A stretch of 64,000 nt of DNA from NCBI RefSeq assembly GCF_024699985.1, contig NZ_JAJONA010000001.1, positions 620,001-684,000 on the forward strand. The letters are read 5' to 3'. Of the stretch, positions 38,004 to 47,577 are shown one piece after another (the first letter of the stretch is position 1; each line of letters begins with the position of its first letter). The notes beneath the pieces were generated by a model. It had not been told where the DNA came from. It made no database searches and saw only the letters and a list, made by a program, of their open reading frames with translations. The DNA comes from Phenylobacterium sp. J367. Its GTDB lineage: Bacteria; Pseudomonadota; Alphaproteobacteria; Caulobacterales; Caulobacteraceae. A program made the position numbers and the translations under genes.

Positions 38004-38711
38004 ATGTCCAGCTGTTCCACTTCGTCCGAAACCCAGCCCGCCGTCTCCGGCGGCTGCGGCTGTGGCCAAGCCGTGGCCTTTGACGGCGCCTCCGCCGGCT
38101 ACAAGCGGGCGCTAGGCGGTGTCATCGCCATCAATGCGGTCGGCTTTGTAGTGGTGGCGCTCGGCAGCGTCTGGGCCGGCTCAGCCTCGCTCGCGGCAAA
38201 CACCTTGGACTTCGCCGCCGATGCGGCGACCTACGGCCTGAGCCTTTGGGCGATCGGTAAGAGCGTGCAGGTTCGGTCGGGCGCAGCCTTCATCAAGAGC
38301 GGTAGCCTGGCAGCCATGGCGCTCGCGATCCTCGGGTTCGCTGTGTGGCGGGCCTTTGTGGGCGCACCGCCCGAAGGTGCGACGATCTCGGGCCTCGGCC
38401 TGTTCGGCGCGGCTGCCAATCTCTTCGCCGCCCTTTTGCTGGTCCGCTATCGGGAAGGCGACGCCAACGTGCGCTCGGTTTGGCTCTGCACGCGCAACGA
38501 CCTGATCCAGTGCCTGGCCGTGGCCGCGACCGGCGTCGCTGTCATGATCACAGGCTCCCGATGGCCTGACCTGGTCGTCGGCGTGCTGCTGGCCGCGATC
38601 TTCCTACGCTCGGCCTGGCAAATCACCGTCCAGGCGCGCCAGGAGCTGAAGGCGGCCACCGCCGGGCCGGATGTTATAACGCATTCCCGTCAGTCATCGG
38701 CCTCGGTATAG
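38004..38711 (+). CDS. Cation diffusion facilitator family transporter
   Basis: 235 residues with six membrane segments. It exports divalent metal by proton antiport. The N-terminus has a CGCG metal-ligand cluster. TM2 contains 'ANTLDFAADAATYGLSLWA', matching the CDF metal-site pattern (Asp residues two turns apart), and TM5 has 'TRNDLIQCLAVAATG' with a second Asp site. No cytoplasmic C-terminal domain is present. The start at MSSCSTSSE was preferred over an ATG at 37989, which lies inside the operator arm. Confidence 0.82.
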   Translation: MSSCSTSSETQPAVSGGCGCGQAVAFDGASAGYKRALGGVIAINAVGFVVVALGSVWAGSASLAANTLDFAADAATYGLSLWAIGKSVQVRSGAAFIKSGSLAAMALAILGFAVWRAFVGAPPEGATISGLGLFGAAANLFAALLLVRYREGDANVRSVWLCTRNDLIQCLAVAATGVAVMITGSRWPDLVVGVLLAAIFLRSAWQITVQARQELKAATAGPDVITHSRQSSASV

Positions 38712-38721
38712 GTCCGGCGCG

Positions 38722-39087
38722 ATGGCACGAACCTCACCCTGGTGGCGCAAGGTCGGCATGGCGCTCGCCGCGCTCGTGCTGACCGTGCTCACGTTGGGGC
38801 CGGGTCTGGATGGCCTTCTCTGCCGCGATGAAGGCAGCATCAGCGCCGTGGCGGCCGAGATGCCCGTCGCCGCTGTCGCCGCCGACCATCTGGATCCGCA
38901 GCCCCTCGACGAGGGCCCGGGGATCTGCGTCCACGGACACTGCCATCACAGCGCGCCCTACGTGACCGCGACGCCAGCCGTGAACGAGCTCTCTGCCCCA
39001 CTGCTGGCGGTGGCTCACCCGCTCGCGCGTGACCGGGTGCCGACCTCCGATCCAAAGTTCGGCCTGATTCGACCTCCGAGAGCCTGA
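38722..39087 (+). CDS. Small His-containing exported protein (CzcI-like by position)
   Basis: 121 residues: one N-terminal hydrophobic signal or anchor ('VGMALAALVLTVLTLGPGL') and a periplasmic tail with a possible metal cluster in 'GICVHGHCHHSAPYV'. It sits where czcI lies in czcNICBA-type operons, just before the outer-membrane component. Sequence similarity to CzcI is not demonstrable by eye; the assignment rests on position and metal ligands. Confidence 0.5.
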   Translation: MARTSPWWRKVGMALAALVLTVLTLGPGLDGLLCRDEGSISAVAAEMPVAAVAADHLDPQPLDEGPGICVHGHCHHSAPYVTATPAVNELSAPLLAVAHPLARDRVPTSDPKFGLIRPPRA

Positions 39088-39135
39088 CGGTTCGCGCGCT
39101 GACGCGCCCCATCCGTCACGTTCAAGAGGGACAAC

Positions 39136-40390
39136 ATGAAACCCGACTTCCGCAGGCCGCCTTTGGCGGGACTGCTCCTGCTGGCCAGCATCGGCGCAGC
39201 CGGCGCCGCCATGGCCGAACCTGCGCCGCCGTTCGCCGCACTGCTCGCCCGGGCGCAGGCCACAGCCCCCCGACTGGCCGAAGCGCGCGCCAACATCGCA
39301 CGGGCCGAAGGACTCGCTCGCCAAGCCGGGACCTTGCCCAATCCGACCCTCGAGCTTGAGGTCGAGAATTTCTCCGGCTCCGGACCCTTCCGGGGTACGA
39401 GCCTGTCAGAAACGACCGCGCGGGTTGGCCAGACGCTTGAGCTCGGCGGAAAGCGCTCCGCTCGGCTGGCCGCCGGTCGCGCCGAGGTCGGCGCCCGCGC
39501 GCGCTCAGGCGCGGCGTGCCGAGGCGGAATATGCGTTCGACCTGGCTTCCGCCTATGCCGAGGCCGAAGCGTCGGAACGACGCGTTCAACTCGCACGCGA
39601 GACCCTCGCTTTGGCGGAGGAGGACGGCCGGATCGCTTCAGCGCTGGTCGATGCCGGACGGGAAGCTGAGCTTCGCCGTCTGCAGGCGCAGGCGGCGGTG
39701 CAGGCGGCCCGGGCGGCCGTTGAGGAGGCCCAAGCGGCTCGCGCAACCGCCTTCGGGAACCTCACGGCCCTGGCCGGAGCGGCCGCTCCCATCACCTCCA
39801 TTCCGGCAAGCCTGCTGGACTCCACAGCGCCGATCTTCCCAGGGGCGAACCCGGCCGCGTCGGCGACTACGTCGTATCTCGCGGCTCAAGCGGAACGCGA
39901 GGCCGCAGCCCGCCGTCTACGCGTCGAGCGCCGCCGCGCCGTTCCAGACGTGACCGTTTCCATCGGCGTCCGGCGCTTCGAGGAGGACGACGCCTCGGCG
40001 CTGGTCGCCGGCGTGTCCGTGCCCCTGCCGTTGTTCGACCAGAACCGCGGTAATATCGCCGCGGCGCGAGCCGAGGCCGCCGTCGCAGAGGCGCGGCTCA
40101 ACGCGGCTCGCCTTGAAGCGGAGGCCGCCGTCCGCACAAGCGCGGCGCGGAGTGCCGCGGCGGGCAGCCGTCTTACGGCCGCGCGGCAGGGCGAGAGCAC
40201 CGCCCAGGAGGCCTATCGTCTCGCCCGCATTGGCTACGAGGCCGGTCGGCTGCCGCTCTCCGAACTCGTCGCCGCCCGCCGCGCGCTTGCCGAGGCGCGC
40301 GAACAGACCATCGCAGCCGCCGTTGAGCGGATCAGCGCCCAAGCCGCCCTGGCGCGGCTGAGCGGCGTCGCCACCCCGGGAGAACAATGA
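39136..40390 (+). CDS. czcC: CzcC-like outer-membrane efflux channel, frameshifted
   Basis: TolC-superfamily outer-membrane factor of a tripartite metal pump. Signal peptide ends near 'AAMAEPAPP'. Two OEP halves are rich in long Ala/Arg/Glu helices ('ARANIARAEGLARQAGTLPNPTLELEVENF', and later 'GVSVPLPLFDQNRGNIAAAR'). A frameshift near 39500 joins 'GRAEVGARA' to 'AQARRAEAEYAFDL'. About 418 residues, normal length. The stop overlaps the czcB start. Confidence 0.87.
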
Positions 40391-41547
40391 TGAAGAGGGA
40401 CGATAAGCGTCTCTACGGCGCCGTCGCGGCCGCCGTCGTGCTAGCCGGTGTCGGCGGCTTCGCGCTGTCCACGGTGATCAACCGACCTCAAGCCCCGGCT
40501 GAAGAAGAGCACGGAGAGGAAGGTGAGCACGCCGAAGGCGGCGGCTCCGAGGTCAAGCTCACCCCGCAACAGGCAAGCGCCGCCGGCATCGCGGTGGTCA
40601 CAGTGTCGCGTGGCGGAGCCGGCGACCTGCGCCTTACCGGGCGTGTGGAATCCTCCCCCAGCGCGCGCGCCGCGGTGGCCGCTCCGGTGTCCGGGGCCGT
40701 GGTGCGCGTGCTGGTGGCGCCCGGCGCCAACGTCGGCGCCGGGTCAGGTCTGGCTGTGATTCGAAGCGCCGAGGGCGCCGCGTTCCGGGCAGAGTCGGTG
40801 GCCGCCGGCGCGGAGGCCGAAGCCGCTCGGGCGGCGCTCGCGCGCGAGGAGCGTCTGTTCAAGGCGGGCGTTACCGCGCGGCAGGACTTTGAAGCGGCCC
40901 GCGCGGCCTCGGCCCGCGCAGGCGCCGAGGCGGTCGCCGCTAGAGCCAAGGTGGCTGCGGCGGGCACGCCGGCCGCGTCTGGCGAGACCACGGTCCGCAG
41001 CCCCATCCCCGGGATCGTGACGGGCCTGCAGGTCGCGCCGGGCGGCTTCGTCAGCCAGGGCGGTCCTGTCGCCGAGGTCGCGAACCCCAACCAGGTGGAG
41101 GTGGTGTTCAACGCTCCGGCCGAAGCCGCCGCCAAGCTGCGGGTCGGCGCGCCGCTCAAGGTCATCGGCTCTGACGGGTCGGAAGCGGACGCGGTCATCG
41201 TCGGCATTGCGCCCCTGGCGCAGGGCGCGACTGGCGCGGCCGTGGTCCGCGCGCGGCCGAGCGGCGGGCGGCTGACGCCCGGCGCGGCCGTGAGCGCCTC
41301 CATCGCGACGGAAGCTGGCGGTTATCCGACTGTCCCCTCGGAAGCTGTGCAGACGGTCGCCGGCCGCTCCGTGGTCTTTGTCGCGGAGGACGGTGGGTTC
41401 CGAGCGCAGCCGGTAACCCCCGGACGCTCCGGCGCCGGCTTCACCCAGATCGTGCAGGGGCTGAAGGGTGGCGAGCGCATCGCCGGCCGCGGCGCCTTTG
41501 TCCTCAAGGCCGAGCTCTCCAAGGGCGAAGCCGAGCACGAGGACTGA
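40387..41547 (+). CDS. czcB: CzcB-like periplasmic adaptor of HME-RND pump
   Basis: 386 residues. One N-terminal membrane segment ('YGAVAAAVVLAGVGGFALS') is followed by a His/Glu-rich stretch ('EEEHGEEGEHAEGG') that may bind metal. Lipoyl halves 'VAAPVSGAVVRVLVAPGANV' and 'TTVRSPIPGIVTGLQVAPGG', an Ala-rich hairpin between them, and a beta-barrel region ending in an acidic tail complete the fold. It bridges CzcA to CzcC. Confidence 0.88.
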   Translation: MMKRDDKRLYGAVAAAVVLAGVGGFALSTVINRPQAPAEEEHGEEGEHAEGGGSEVKLTPQQASAAGIAVVTVSRGGAGDLRLTGRVESSPSARAAVAAPVSGAVVRVLVAPGANVGAGSGLAVIRSAEGAAFRAESVAAGAEAEAARAALAREERLFKAGVTARQDFEAARAASARAGAEAVAARAKVAAAGTPAASGETTVRSPIPGIVTGLQVAPGGFVSQGGPVAEVANPNQVEVVFNAPAEAAAKLRVGAPLKVIGSDGSEADAVIVGIAPLAQGATGAAVVRARPSGGRLTPGAAVSASIATEAGGYPTVPSEAVQTVAGRSVVFVAEDGGFRAQPVTPGRSGAGFTQIVQGLKGGERIAGRGAFVLKAELSKGEAEHED

Positions 41548-41551
41548 CGCC

Positions 41552-44500
41552 ATGCTGAGCAAACTCGTGGCGCTCTCGGTGCGCCACCGCATCCTTGTCG
41601 TGCTCGTCACCGTGCTGGTGGGCGCCTTCGGCGTCTCCGAGCTCTTCCGGTTGCCCATCGATGCGGTGCCGGACATCACCAACAAGCAGGTGCAGGTCAC
41701 CACCATCGCGCCCGCACTGTCGCCGGAGGAGATCGAGCAACGCGTCACCTTCCCGGTGGAAACGGCCCTCGGCGGCATCCCCGGCCTGCTGGAGACGCGC
41801 TCCATTTCCCGGAACGGCTTCAGCCAGATCACGGCCGTCTTCCAGGACAGCACGGACGTCTACTTCGCCCGTCAGCAGGTGAACGAGCGCATCGAAGCCG
41901 TGCGCGAGGATCTGCCGGCCGACGCTCGACCAGAGATGGCGCCGATCACCACAGGACTGGGTGAGGTCCTCATGTGGACCGTCGAGTTCCGCCCCTCGAA
42001 GGCCGCCCGCGCCGGCGTCCCGGGCCCGCAGCCCGACGGGTCCTATCTAACGCCGGAGGGCGAGCGGCTGGTCACGGAGCGGCAAAAGGCGACCTACCTG
42101 CGCACCGTCCAAGACTGGATCGTCACGCCCCAGCTGCGCACCACCCCCGGGGTCGCCGGCATCGATACCATCGGTGGCTATGTGAAAGAGTACGCCGTCC
42201 GTCCCGACCCCGCCCGGCTGTCGGCCTACGGGGTCGGCCTGAACGAGCTGGTGGAGGCGGTCGAGCACGCCAACACGGTGGCCGGCGCGGGATATATCTC
42301 TCGCGGCGGCGAAGCCTTCGTGGTCCGCGCCGACGCGCGCGTCACCTCCCTCGCGGACCTCGCCTCAGCGCCCGTGACCAACCGCAACGGCCTGGTCGTG
42401 CGCGTGTCCGACGTCGCGCAGGTCGAGCTTGGGCAAGCCGTCCGGCTCGGCGCGGCGCAGGAGAATGGCGTCGAGGTGGTCATCGGCACCGCCCTCATGC
42501 TCGCGGGCGAAAACAGCCGAACGGTCGCTCAGGCGGTCAGCGAGCGTCTTGAGGCGATCGCCCCCTCGCTCCCGCCGGGCGTGGCGGTGAAGGAGGTGCT
42601 GAACCGCACCGACTTGGTGGACCGCACGATCCGCACCGTCCAGACGAACCTGGCGGAGGGCGCGCTCCTCGTCGTCGCCGTGCTCTTCTTCCTGCTCGGC
42701 AACGTGCGGGCCGCCATCATCACCGCCTTGGTGATCCCCTTGGCCTTTCTCTTCGGCGTCATCGGGATGAACCGCTTCGGCGTCAGCGGAAACCTGATGA
42801 GCCTGGGCGCGCTGGATTTCGGCCTGCTGGTCGATGGCGCCGTCGTGGTGGTGGAGAACACGCTCACCCGCATGGGCCTGCGGCGCCAGACTGAAGGGCG
42901 CGACCTCACGCTGGCCGAACGGCTCGAGGAGGCCACGGCCGCCGCCAAACAGATGGTGCGACCCGCCGCCTTTGGCCAAGCCATTATCTTGCTCGTGTTC
43001 GCACCGCTGCTCGCTCTGGAAGGGGTTGAGGGCAAGATGTTCCAGCCCATGGCGGCGACGGTCATGCTGGCGCTCGCCGGCGCGTTCGTGCTGACCTTCA
43101 CGTTTGTGCCAGCGATGACGGCCTTGCTGGTGAAGGCTCCGGCTACCGCGCACGAGACCAAGGCCGAAAAGCTCGCCCGCCGCTGGTTCGAGCCGGCGAC
43201 CCGCTGGGCCGTGGCGCGGCCGATGTCGGTGGCCGCCGGCGCAGGCGTCGCCGTGCTGATTGGCCTCCTGACCTTCTTCGCACTCGGGCGGGAGTTCATC
43301 CCCACGCTCGATGAGAAGGACGTGCTGGTGCAGGCGTTGCGCGTGCCAAGCGCCTCGCTTGAGCAGTCCATCGAGATGCAGGCGCGGCTGGAGAAGACGC
43401 TCATGCGCGTCCCTGAAGTCGCGCTCGTCTTCTCGAAAACCGGCACGGCGGAGGTGTCGACTGACCCCATGCCGCCCAGCATCAGCGACACCTTCGTGGT
43501 GCTGAAGGACGAGAAGGACTGGCCTGACCGCAGCCTCTCCAAGGCCGAGGTCGTGGAGAAGATCGAGAAGGCGGCCGCCACTCAGATCGGCAACGCCTAC
43601 GAGATCACCCAGCCGATCCAGATGCGGTTCAACGAACTGGTCTCCGGCGTCCGGTCCGACGTCGCCGTCAAGGTGTATGGCGACGACTTCGCCGAGATGG
43701 AGCGCACCGCCAACCAGATCGCCGACGCGCTGCGCAAGATCCGCGGGGCCGCCGACGTCCGGGTGGAGCAGGTGTCCGGCCTGCCGATGATCACCGCAGA
43801 AGTCGATCGCGCCGCCGCCGCCCTCTACGGGCTGCACGCGGCCGATGCGGCCGACGCCGTCCAGATCGCGCTGGCCGGCCGGGAGGCAGGCCGCGTCTTT
43901 GAAGGAGACCGACGGTTCAATGTTGTCGTGCGCTTGCCCGACAGCGCCCGCAACGACCTCGCGGCCGTGGCCCAGACGCCGCTTGCGGTGAACGACGGCG
44001 CCAGTTTTGTGCCCCTTGGGTCCGTCGTGCGGTTCCGGGAAGGCGAGGGGCCTAACCAGATCAGCCGGGAGAACGGCAAACGGCGGATCGTCGTCCAGGC
44101 GAACGTCAGGGGCCGAGACCTTGGCGGCTTCGTGGGTGACGCCCAAGCCGCGGTCGGTGACGTGCAGCTCCCGGCTGGGGTTTGGCTGGACTGGGGCGGT
44201 CAGTTCGAGAACCTGCAGCGGGCCGAGGCTCGGCTGGGTGTGCTCGTCCCGGTGGTTTTCGTTCTGATCGCGGTGCTCCTGTACTTCGCGCTGGGATCGG
44301 CTGCCCAGGCCGCCCTGGTGTTCGCGTGCGTGCCCTTGGCGCTGGTCGGCGGCGCGCTAGCCCTGCTGTTGCGAGGCATGCCGTTCTCCGTCTCGGCCGC
44401 TGTGGGCTTCATCGCCGTCTCGGGGGTGGCCACGCTCAACGGCCTCGTGTTGATGCAAGCCATCCGCGAGCGCCTCGACGCCGGCCTTTCGCCAGACGAC

Positions 44501-44739
44501 GCGGCCGTGGAAGGCGCCATGCAGCGGCTGCGGGCGGTGCTGACCACGGCGCTGGTTGCGATCCTGGGCTTCATGCCCATGGCGATCGCGCACGGCGCCG
44601 GCGCTGAGGTGCAGAAGCCGCTGGCGACCGTCGTCATCGGGGGCTGCTGACGGCGACCCTCCTGACGCTCGTGGTGTTGCCGGCCTTCGCGGGCCGGGCC
44701 CTCGCACGTCGCCGCAAGCTCGTTGAGGCGACCACATGA
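41552..44739 (+). CDS. czcA: CzcA-like heavy-metal RND transporter, 3' frameshift
   Basis: About 1062 residues, 12 membrane segments, proton-driven export of divalent cations. The N-terminus 'MLSKLVALSVRHRILVVLVT' and 'RLPIDAVPDITNKQVQVTTI' are typical of the HME family. TM4 has 'LDFGLLVDGAVVVVENTLTRM', the Asp/Asp/Glu proton-relay pattern of CzcA-type pumps for Zn, Cd or Co rather than Cu/Ag. A deletion in a G run near 44640 creates a false stop at 44650; adding one G restores 'GGLLTATLLTLVVLPAFAGR' to a stop overlapping the next ATG. Confidence 0.92.
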
Positions 44740-45347
44740 CCGAGTTCTCCGCCCGGGACCATGCGCAGCGACGCACGCTGCTCGTGGTGTTGATCCTCAA
44801 CGCGCTCCTGTTCGTGGGGCTGGGCGTCGGCGGGCTGCTCGCCGACTCCAGCGCCCTGATCGCCAATGCGGCGGACAATGCGTCCGACTCCGTGGTCTAC
44901 CTGCTGAGCTTCCTCGCCGTCGGTCGCGGTCTCCTCTGGAAGCGGCGCGCGGCGCGGCTTTCGGGCATCCTGCTCCTGGTCTTCGCCGGGGCCGTTATCC
45001 TCGACGTCGGGCGGCGGTGGCTGTTCGGGGCGGAGCCGTTCGGCGTGACGATGATGGCGATGGCCGTCGTGGCGGCGGTCATCAACCTCGTCTGCCTGAT
45101 GCTAATCCGACGCGCCCAAAGCGACGACGTCAACATGCGCGCCGCCGAGACCTTCAGCTTCAACGACTTCGCCTCAAACGGCGGCATCCTCGTCGCCGGG
45201 GGAATGGTCATGTGGCTGGACCAGGCCTGGCCCGACCTCGTCGTCGGTGTGATCGTGGCGATCATCGCGGTGAAGGGCGGGCTGGAAATTCTGGAGGACG
45301 CCCGCAAGACTGACGGCGCTATTGATGACGATGGCGAGCAGCGATGA
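44736..45347 (+). CDS. CDF family cation transporter (CzcD-like position)
   Basis: 203 residues, about six membrane segments. TM2 contains 'IANAADNASDSVVYLLSFLA', the Asn/Asp metal-site pattern of cation diffusion facilitators, and TM5 has 'SFNDFASNGGILVAGGM'. It is short and has no large cytoplasmic domain. The ATG overlaps the czcA stop, so it is part of the same operon and probably supplies cytoplasmic metal export, as CzcD does. Confidence 0.83.
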   Translation: MTEFSARDHAQRRTLLVVLILNALLFVGLGVGGLLADSSALIANAADNASDSVVYLLSFLAVGRGLLWKRRAARLSGILLLVFAGAVILDVGRRWLFGAEPFGVTMMAMAVVAAVINLVCLMLIRRAQSDDVNMRAAETFSFNDFASNGGILVAGGMVMWLDQAWPDLVVGVIVAIIAVKGGLEILEDARKTDGAIDDDGEQR

Positions 45348-45365
45348 TCGAGCAGCGGCGCTGAC

Positions 45366-45911
45366 ATGAAGCAACTCAGCGCAGACCAGAAAGGTGTGCT
45401 GCGCGGCGGCGCCTTGGCGTTTGCCATCACGGTGCTGATCGGCGCTCCGGCCTATGCTTGGCTTCCACTATGGTTGGTTGGGGCGCCGCTCAGTGGTGAG
45501 GTCGGAGACCATCTCGCCTACGCCCTCAAGTGGAGCATCCCGATCCACCTCTGGCTCGCCGTCTGCATCCGTCAGGTCAGCCGAGGTCGCTTCAACTCAC
45601 CCGCCGACATCGATGGCTCGGCCTTCGCGGCAGCAAGCGAGGCCATCGCCGTGCCGCGCGCGATCCTGCAGAATTCGCTTGAGCAAACCGTCCTGGCCGT
45701 GGGCGCCTACCTGGCGCTCGCCGTGACACTACGCGGGCGCGAACTCATCCTGATCCCCATCCTCGTCGCCTTCTTCCTGGCCGGCCGCATCTGGTTCGCC
45801 TTGGGTTATCGTCGGAAGGCGCCCGGGCGCGCCGGCGGCATGGTGTTGACTGCGGCTCCAACAATCGCCGCCCTCCTGCTAGCGGGCGGGCTGGCGTTTT
45901 CCGGGCGCTGA
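45366..45911 (+). CDS. MAPEG-like integral membrane protein
   Basis: 181 residues with four predicted membrane segments. 'GDHLAYALKWSIPIHLWLAV' and 'QNSLEQTVLAVGAYLALAV' are the MAPEG-type Glu/Gln and Asn signatures. Eukaryotic MAPEG members use glutathione; the bacterial role here is unknown. It lies 18 bp after the CDF gene and is the last gene before the second MerR-type operator. Confidence 0.72.
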   Translation: MKQLSADQKGVLRGGALAFAITVLIGAPAYAWLPLWLVGAPLSGEVGDHLAYALKWSIPIHLWLAVCIRQVSRGRFNSPADIDGSAFAAASEAIAVPRAILQNSLEQTVLAVGAYLALAVTLRGRELILIPILVAFFLAGRIWFALGYRRKAPGRAGGMVLTAAPTIAALLLAGGLAFSGR

Positions 45912-45939
45912 CGCTCCCCCGAGACGACGCAGCTTGGCC

Positions 45940-45970
45940 TTGATCCTCTAGTCTCTAGAGGATTTAGCTT
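45940..45970 (+). promoter_or_regulatory. Second MerR-type operator/promoter
   Basis: ATCCTCTAG-TCT-CTAGAGGAT at 45943-45963. Both 9-bp arms are identical to those at 37970-37990 and the spacer is again 3 bp. TTGATC (45940-45945) and a -10-like TAGCTT (45965-45970) have 19-bp spacing. It drives the methyltransferase gene and should be bound by the same MerR protein. Confidence 0.8.
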
Positions 45971-45991
45971 TGCCGGCGAGGAGATCTCGCC

Positions 45992-46579
45992 ATGCGCATT
46001 GCCCTGTTCCTGTTCTACGTCCTGTTCTTCGCTGTCGCGTTCGTCTGGCCTACCTGGCGGCTCTGGCGCCGGGACGGGGTGAACGCGCTCGTCCTCCCGC
46101 GCGATGACAGCCCGCACGGCTTTGTCGGCAACTGGTTCCGGCTTCTGCTCCTGATGCTGTTCGCAGGCTTGGCCGCGGTCGCCTTCGGCCTGCCGACGGA
46201 GCTCTTGGGCCCGCTGACATGGCTGCAGGTCGAGGTCATGTCGGGTCTTGGGTGGGCCGTCTTGCTCCTGTCGCTTGGCTGGATCGTGCTCGCCCAGCGC
46301 CAAATGGGGCGGTCCTGGCGCATCGGAATCGATACGCTGGCCCAGCCGCCGCTCGTGACGACGGGTCTCTTCGGGATTTCGCGCAACCCGATCTTCCTTG
46401 GAATGCGAGTCAACCTGCTGGGACTTCTTCTCGTCTTTCCCAACGCGATGACGCTGTCAGCCTGCCTGCTAGGCGAGGTGCTGATGCAGGTCCAGGTGCG
46501 CCTGGAGGAGCAACACCTGGAGCGGGAGCTTGGCGAAGCCTATCAAGCCTACCGCTCGAAGACGCGCCGCTGGATCTGA
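45992..46579 (+). CDS. Isoprenylcysteine methyltransferase-like membrane protein (CzcN-like)
   Basis: 195 residues with about five membrane segments. The C-terminal 'LVTTGLFGISRNPIFLGMRV' and 'RLEEQHLERELGEAYQAYRS' match the SAM-binding end of ICMT/PEMT-type methyltransferases. Homologous CzcN proteins accompany czc pumps. Its own MerR-type promoter links it to the metal response, though its substrate is unknown. Confidence 0.8.
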   Translation: MRIALFLFYVLFFAVAFVWPTWRLWRRDGVNALVLPRDDSPHGFVGNWFRLLLLMLFAGLAAVAFGLPTELLGPLTWLQVEVMSGLGWAVLLLSLGWIVLAQRQMGRSWRIGIDTLAQPPLVTTGLFGISRNPIFLGMRVNLLGLLLVFPNAMTLSACLLGEVLMQVQVRLEEQHLERELGEAYQAYRSKTRRWI

Positions 46580-46760
46580 AGCGATCGCCCGCGCCGAGCC
46601 CGCTATCCCAGGGTTCTGAGCGCTGCATCTGTCACGCGCGGCGACTGCAGGCGAGAGGCTGCGCGAGGACAGCTTCAGGTTGATTTAACCGGTATGCTGC
46701 TACATCATTTGCGAAGCAAAAGAAGGCCTTGAGGAAGCGATTCTATGCGCGTTAAGTGCT

Positions 46761-46997
46761 GTGGGTGCGCCAGTGCCTAACGATGCCGCACCAAGTCTAA
46801 GCCCTCGCCAGATCGAATGCTTGCGCCACGCTGCTGCCGGGAAGACCTCCCTAGAGATCGCGGCAACGCTTGGTTTGTCATCGCGAACAGTCGACCAGTA
46901 TGTGGGCGAGGCCTGCGAGCGCCTGAAGGTTCGCAACCGAACACAAGCGGTGGCAAGGGCGACGGAATTGGGGCTCCTCTCAGGTTCACCTCCGTAA
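46761..46997 (+). CDS. Small LuxR-type HTH regulator
   Basis: 78 residues, essentially a lone GerE/LuxR HTH: 'LSPRQIECLRHAAAGKTSLE' and 'LGLSSRTVDQYVGEACERLK', then 'NRTQAVARATELGLL'. There is no sensory or receiver domain. GTG start, with a purine-rich stretch (gaggaag) about 25 bp upstream. Similar in size and fold to the next gene; both precede the type IV secretion operon and may control it. Confidence 0.75.
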   Translation: MGAPVPNDAAPSLSPRQIECLRHAAAGKTSLEIAATLGLSSRTVDQYVGEACERLKVRNRTQAVARATELGLLSGSPP

Positions 46998-47081
46998 AAG
47001 TGCGGTCCGAGATTCTGCGGAATTGACCCAGCACGCAGTGGTTTGGAATCAATTAGTAGTGGTGTCAGTCTCGTAGCTTGC

Positions 47082-47097
47082 GAAGTCCTGGGACTTC
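47082..47097. promoter_or_regulatory. Perfect 16-bp palindrome upstream of second LuxR-type gene
   Basis: GAAGTCCTGGGACTTC-like inverted repeat: 7-bp arms GAAGTCC and GGACTTC separated by TG. It sits about 70 bp before the TTG start, in the gap between the two small LuxR-type genes. It is a plausible dimer-binding site for one of these regulators. Confidence 0.45.
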
Positions 47098-47164
47098 AGT
47101 TGGCCAGCTGCATCCGATCACCGGTCTAGTTAGGGGGGCAAACCTTAGCTAGGAGGTCGGTCCC

Positions 47165-47458
47165 TTGGCCAACCGCTCCGACTACGCACGGCGGGCTGAG
47201 CCCCGTTCGTTTCGCCCGACAACCGATCGCGAAGATCGGTTGATCGCCTCTCGGCTGATCACTGAACGACAGCTTGAGTGTCTGTCCTGGGTCCAGCAGG
47301 GCAAAAGCGCCACTGACATCGGCAGCATTCTTGGCCTGTCGGGGCGGACCGTCGAGAAGCACATCATCAAGGTCTGCGGCCATCTCGGTGTGAAGACCCG
47401 CATTCAAGCCGTCGTTCGCGCCCGCGAACTGGGCCTCATCACCGCAAGCGCACCGTAA
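47165..47458 (+). CDS. Small LuxR-type HTH regulator
   Basis: 97 residues. A basic N-terminal 30 residues are followed by a LuxR HTH, 'ITERQLECLSWVQQGKSATD' and 'LGLSGRTVEKHIIKVCGHLG', then 'TRIQAVVRARELGLI'. TTG start with a strong AGGAGG at 47151-47156. Closely related in layout to the preceding small regulator, which suggests a tandem duplication. Immediately upstream of the conjugation operon. Confidence 0.78.
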   Translation: MANRSDYARRAEPRSFRPTTDREDRLIASRLITERQLECLSWVQQGKSATDIGSILGLSGRTVEKHIIKVCGHLGVKTRIQAVVRARELGLITASAP

Positions 47459-47485
47459 GCCTACCCCCTCCGAGTGGGTAGGCTT
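47457..47485 (+). terminator. Hairpin after second LuxR-type gene
   Basis: 10-bp perfect stem AAGCCTACCC/GGGTAGGCTT (47457-47466, 47476-47485) with a 9-nt loop, starting inside the LuxR gene stop codon. There is no T-run after it, so termination is likely but not certain. It separates the regulators from virB1. Confidence 0.5.
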
Positions 47486-47577
47486 GCGCCTCGCGACAAG
47501 CACGCCCTCCGGTGAACATCGCAGTCGAGGCCCAGGAGCGGTCTCTCTGTCGAAGCCCACACCGCCAGGCGTTCCCC

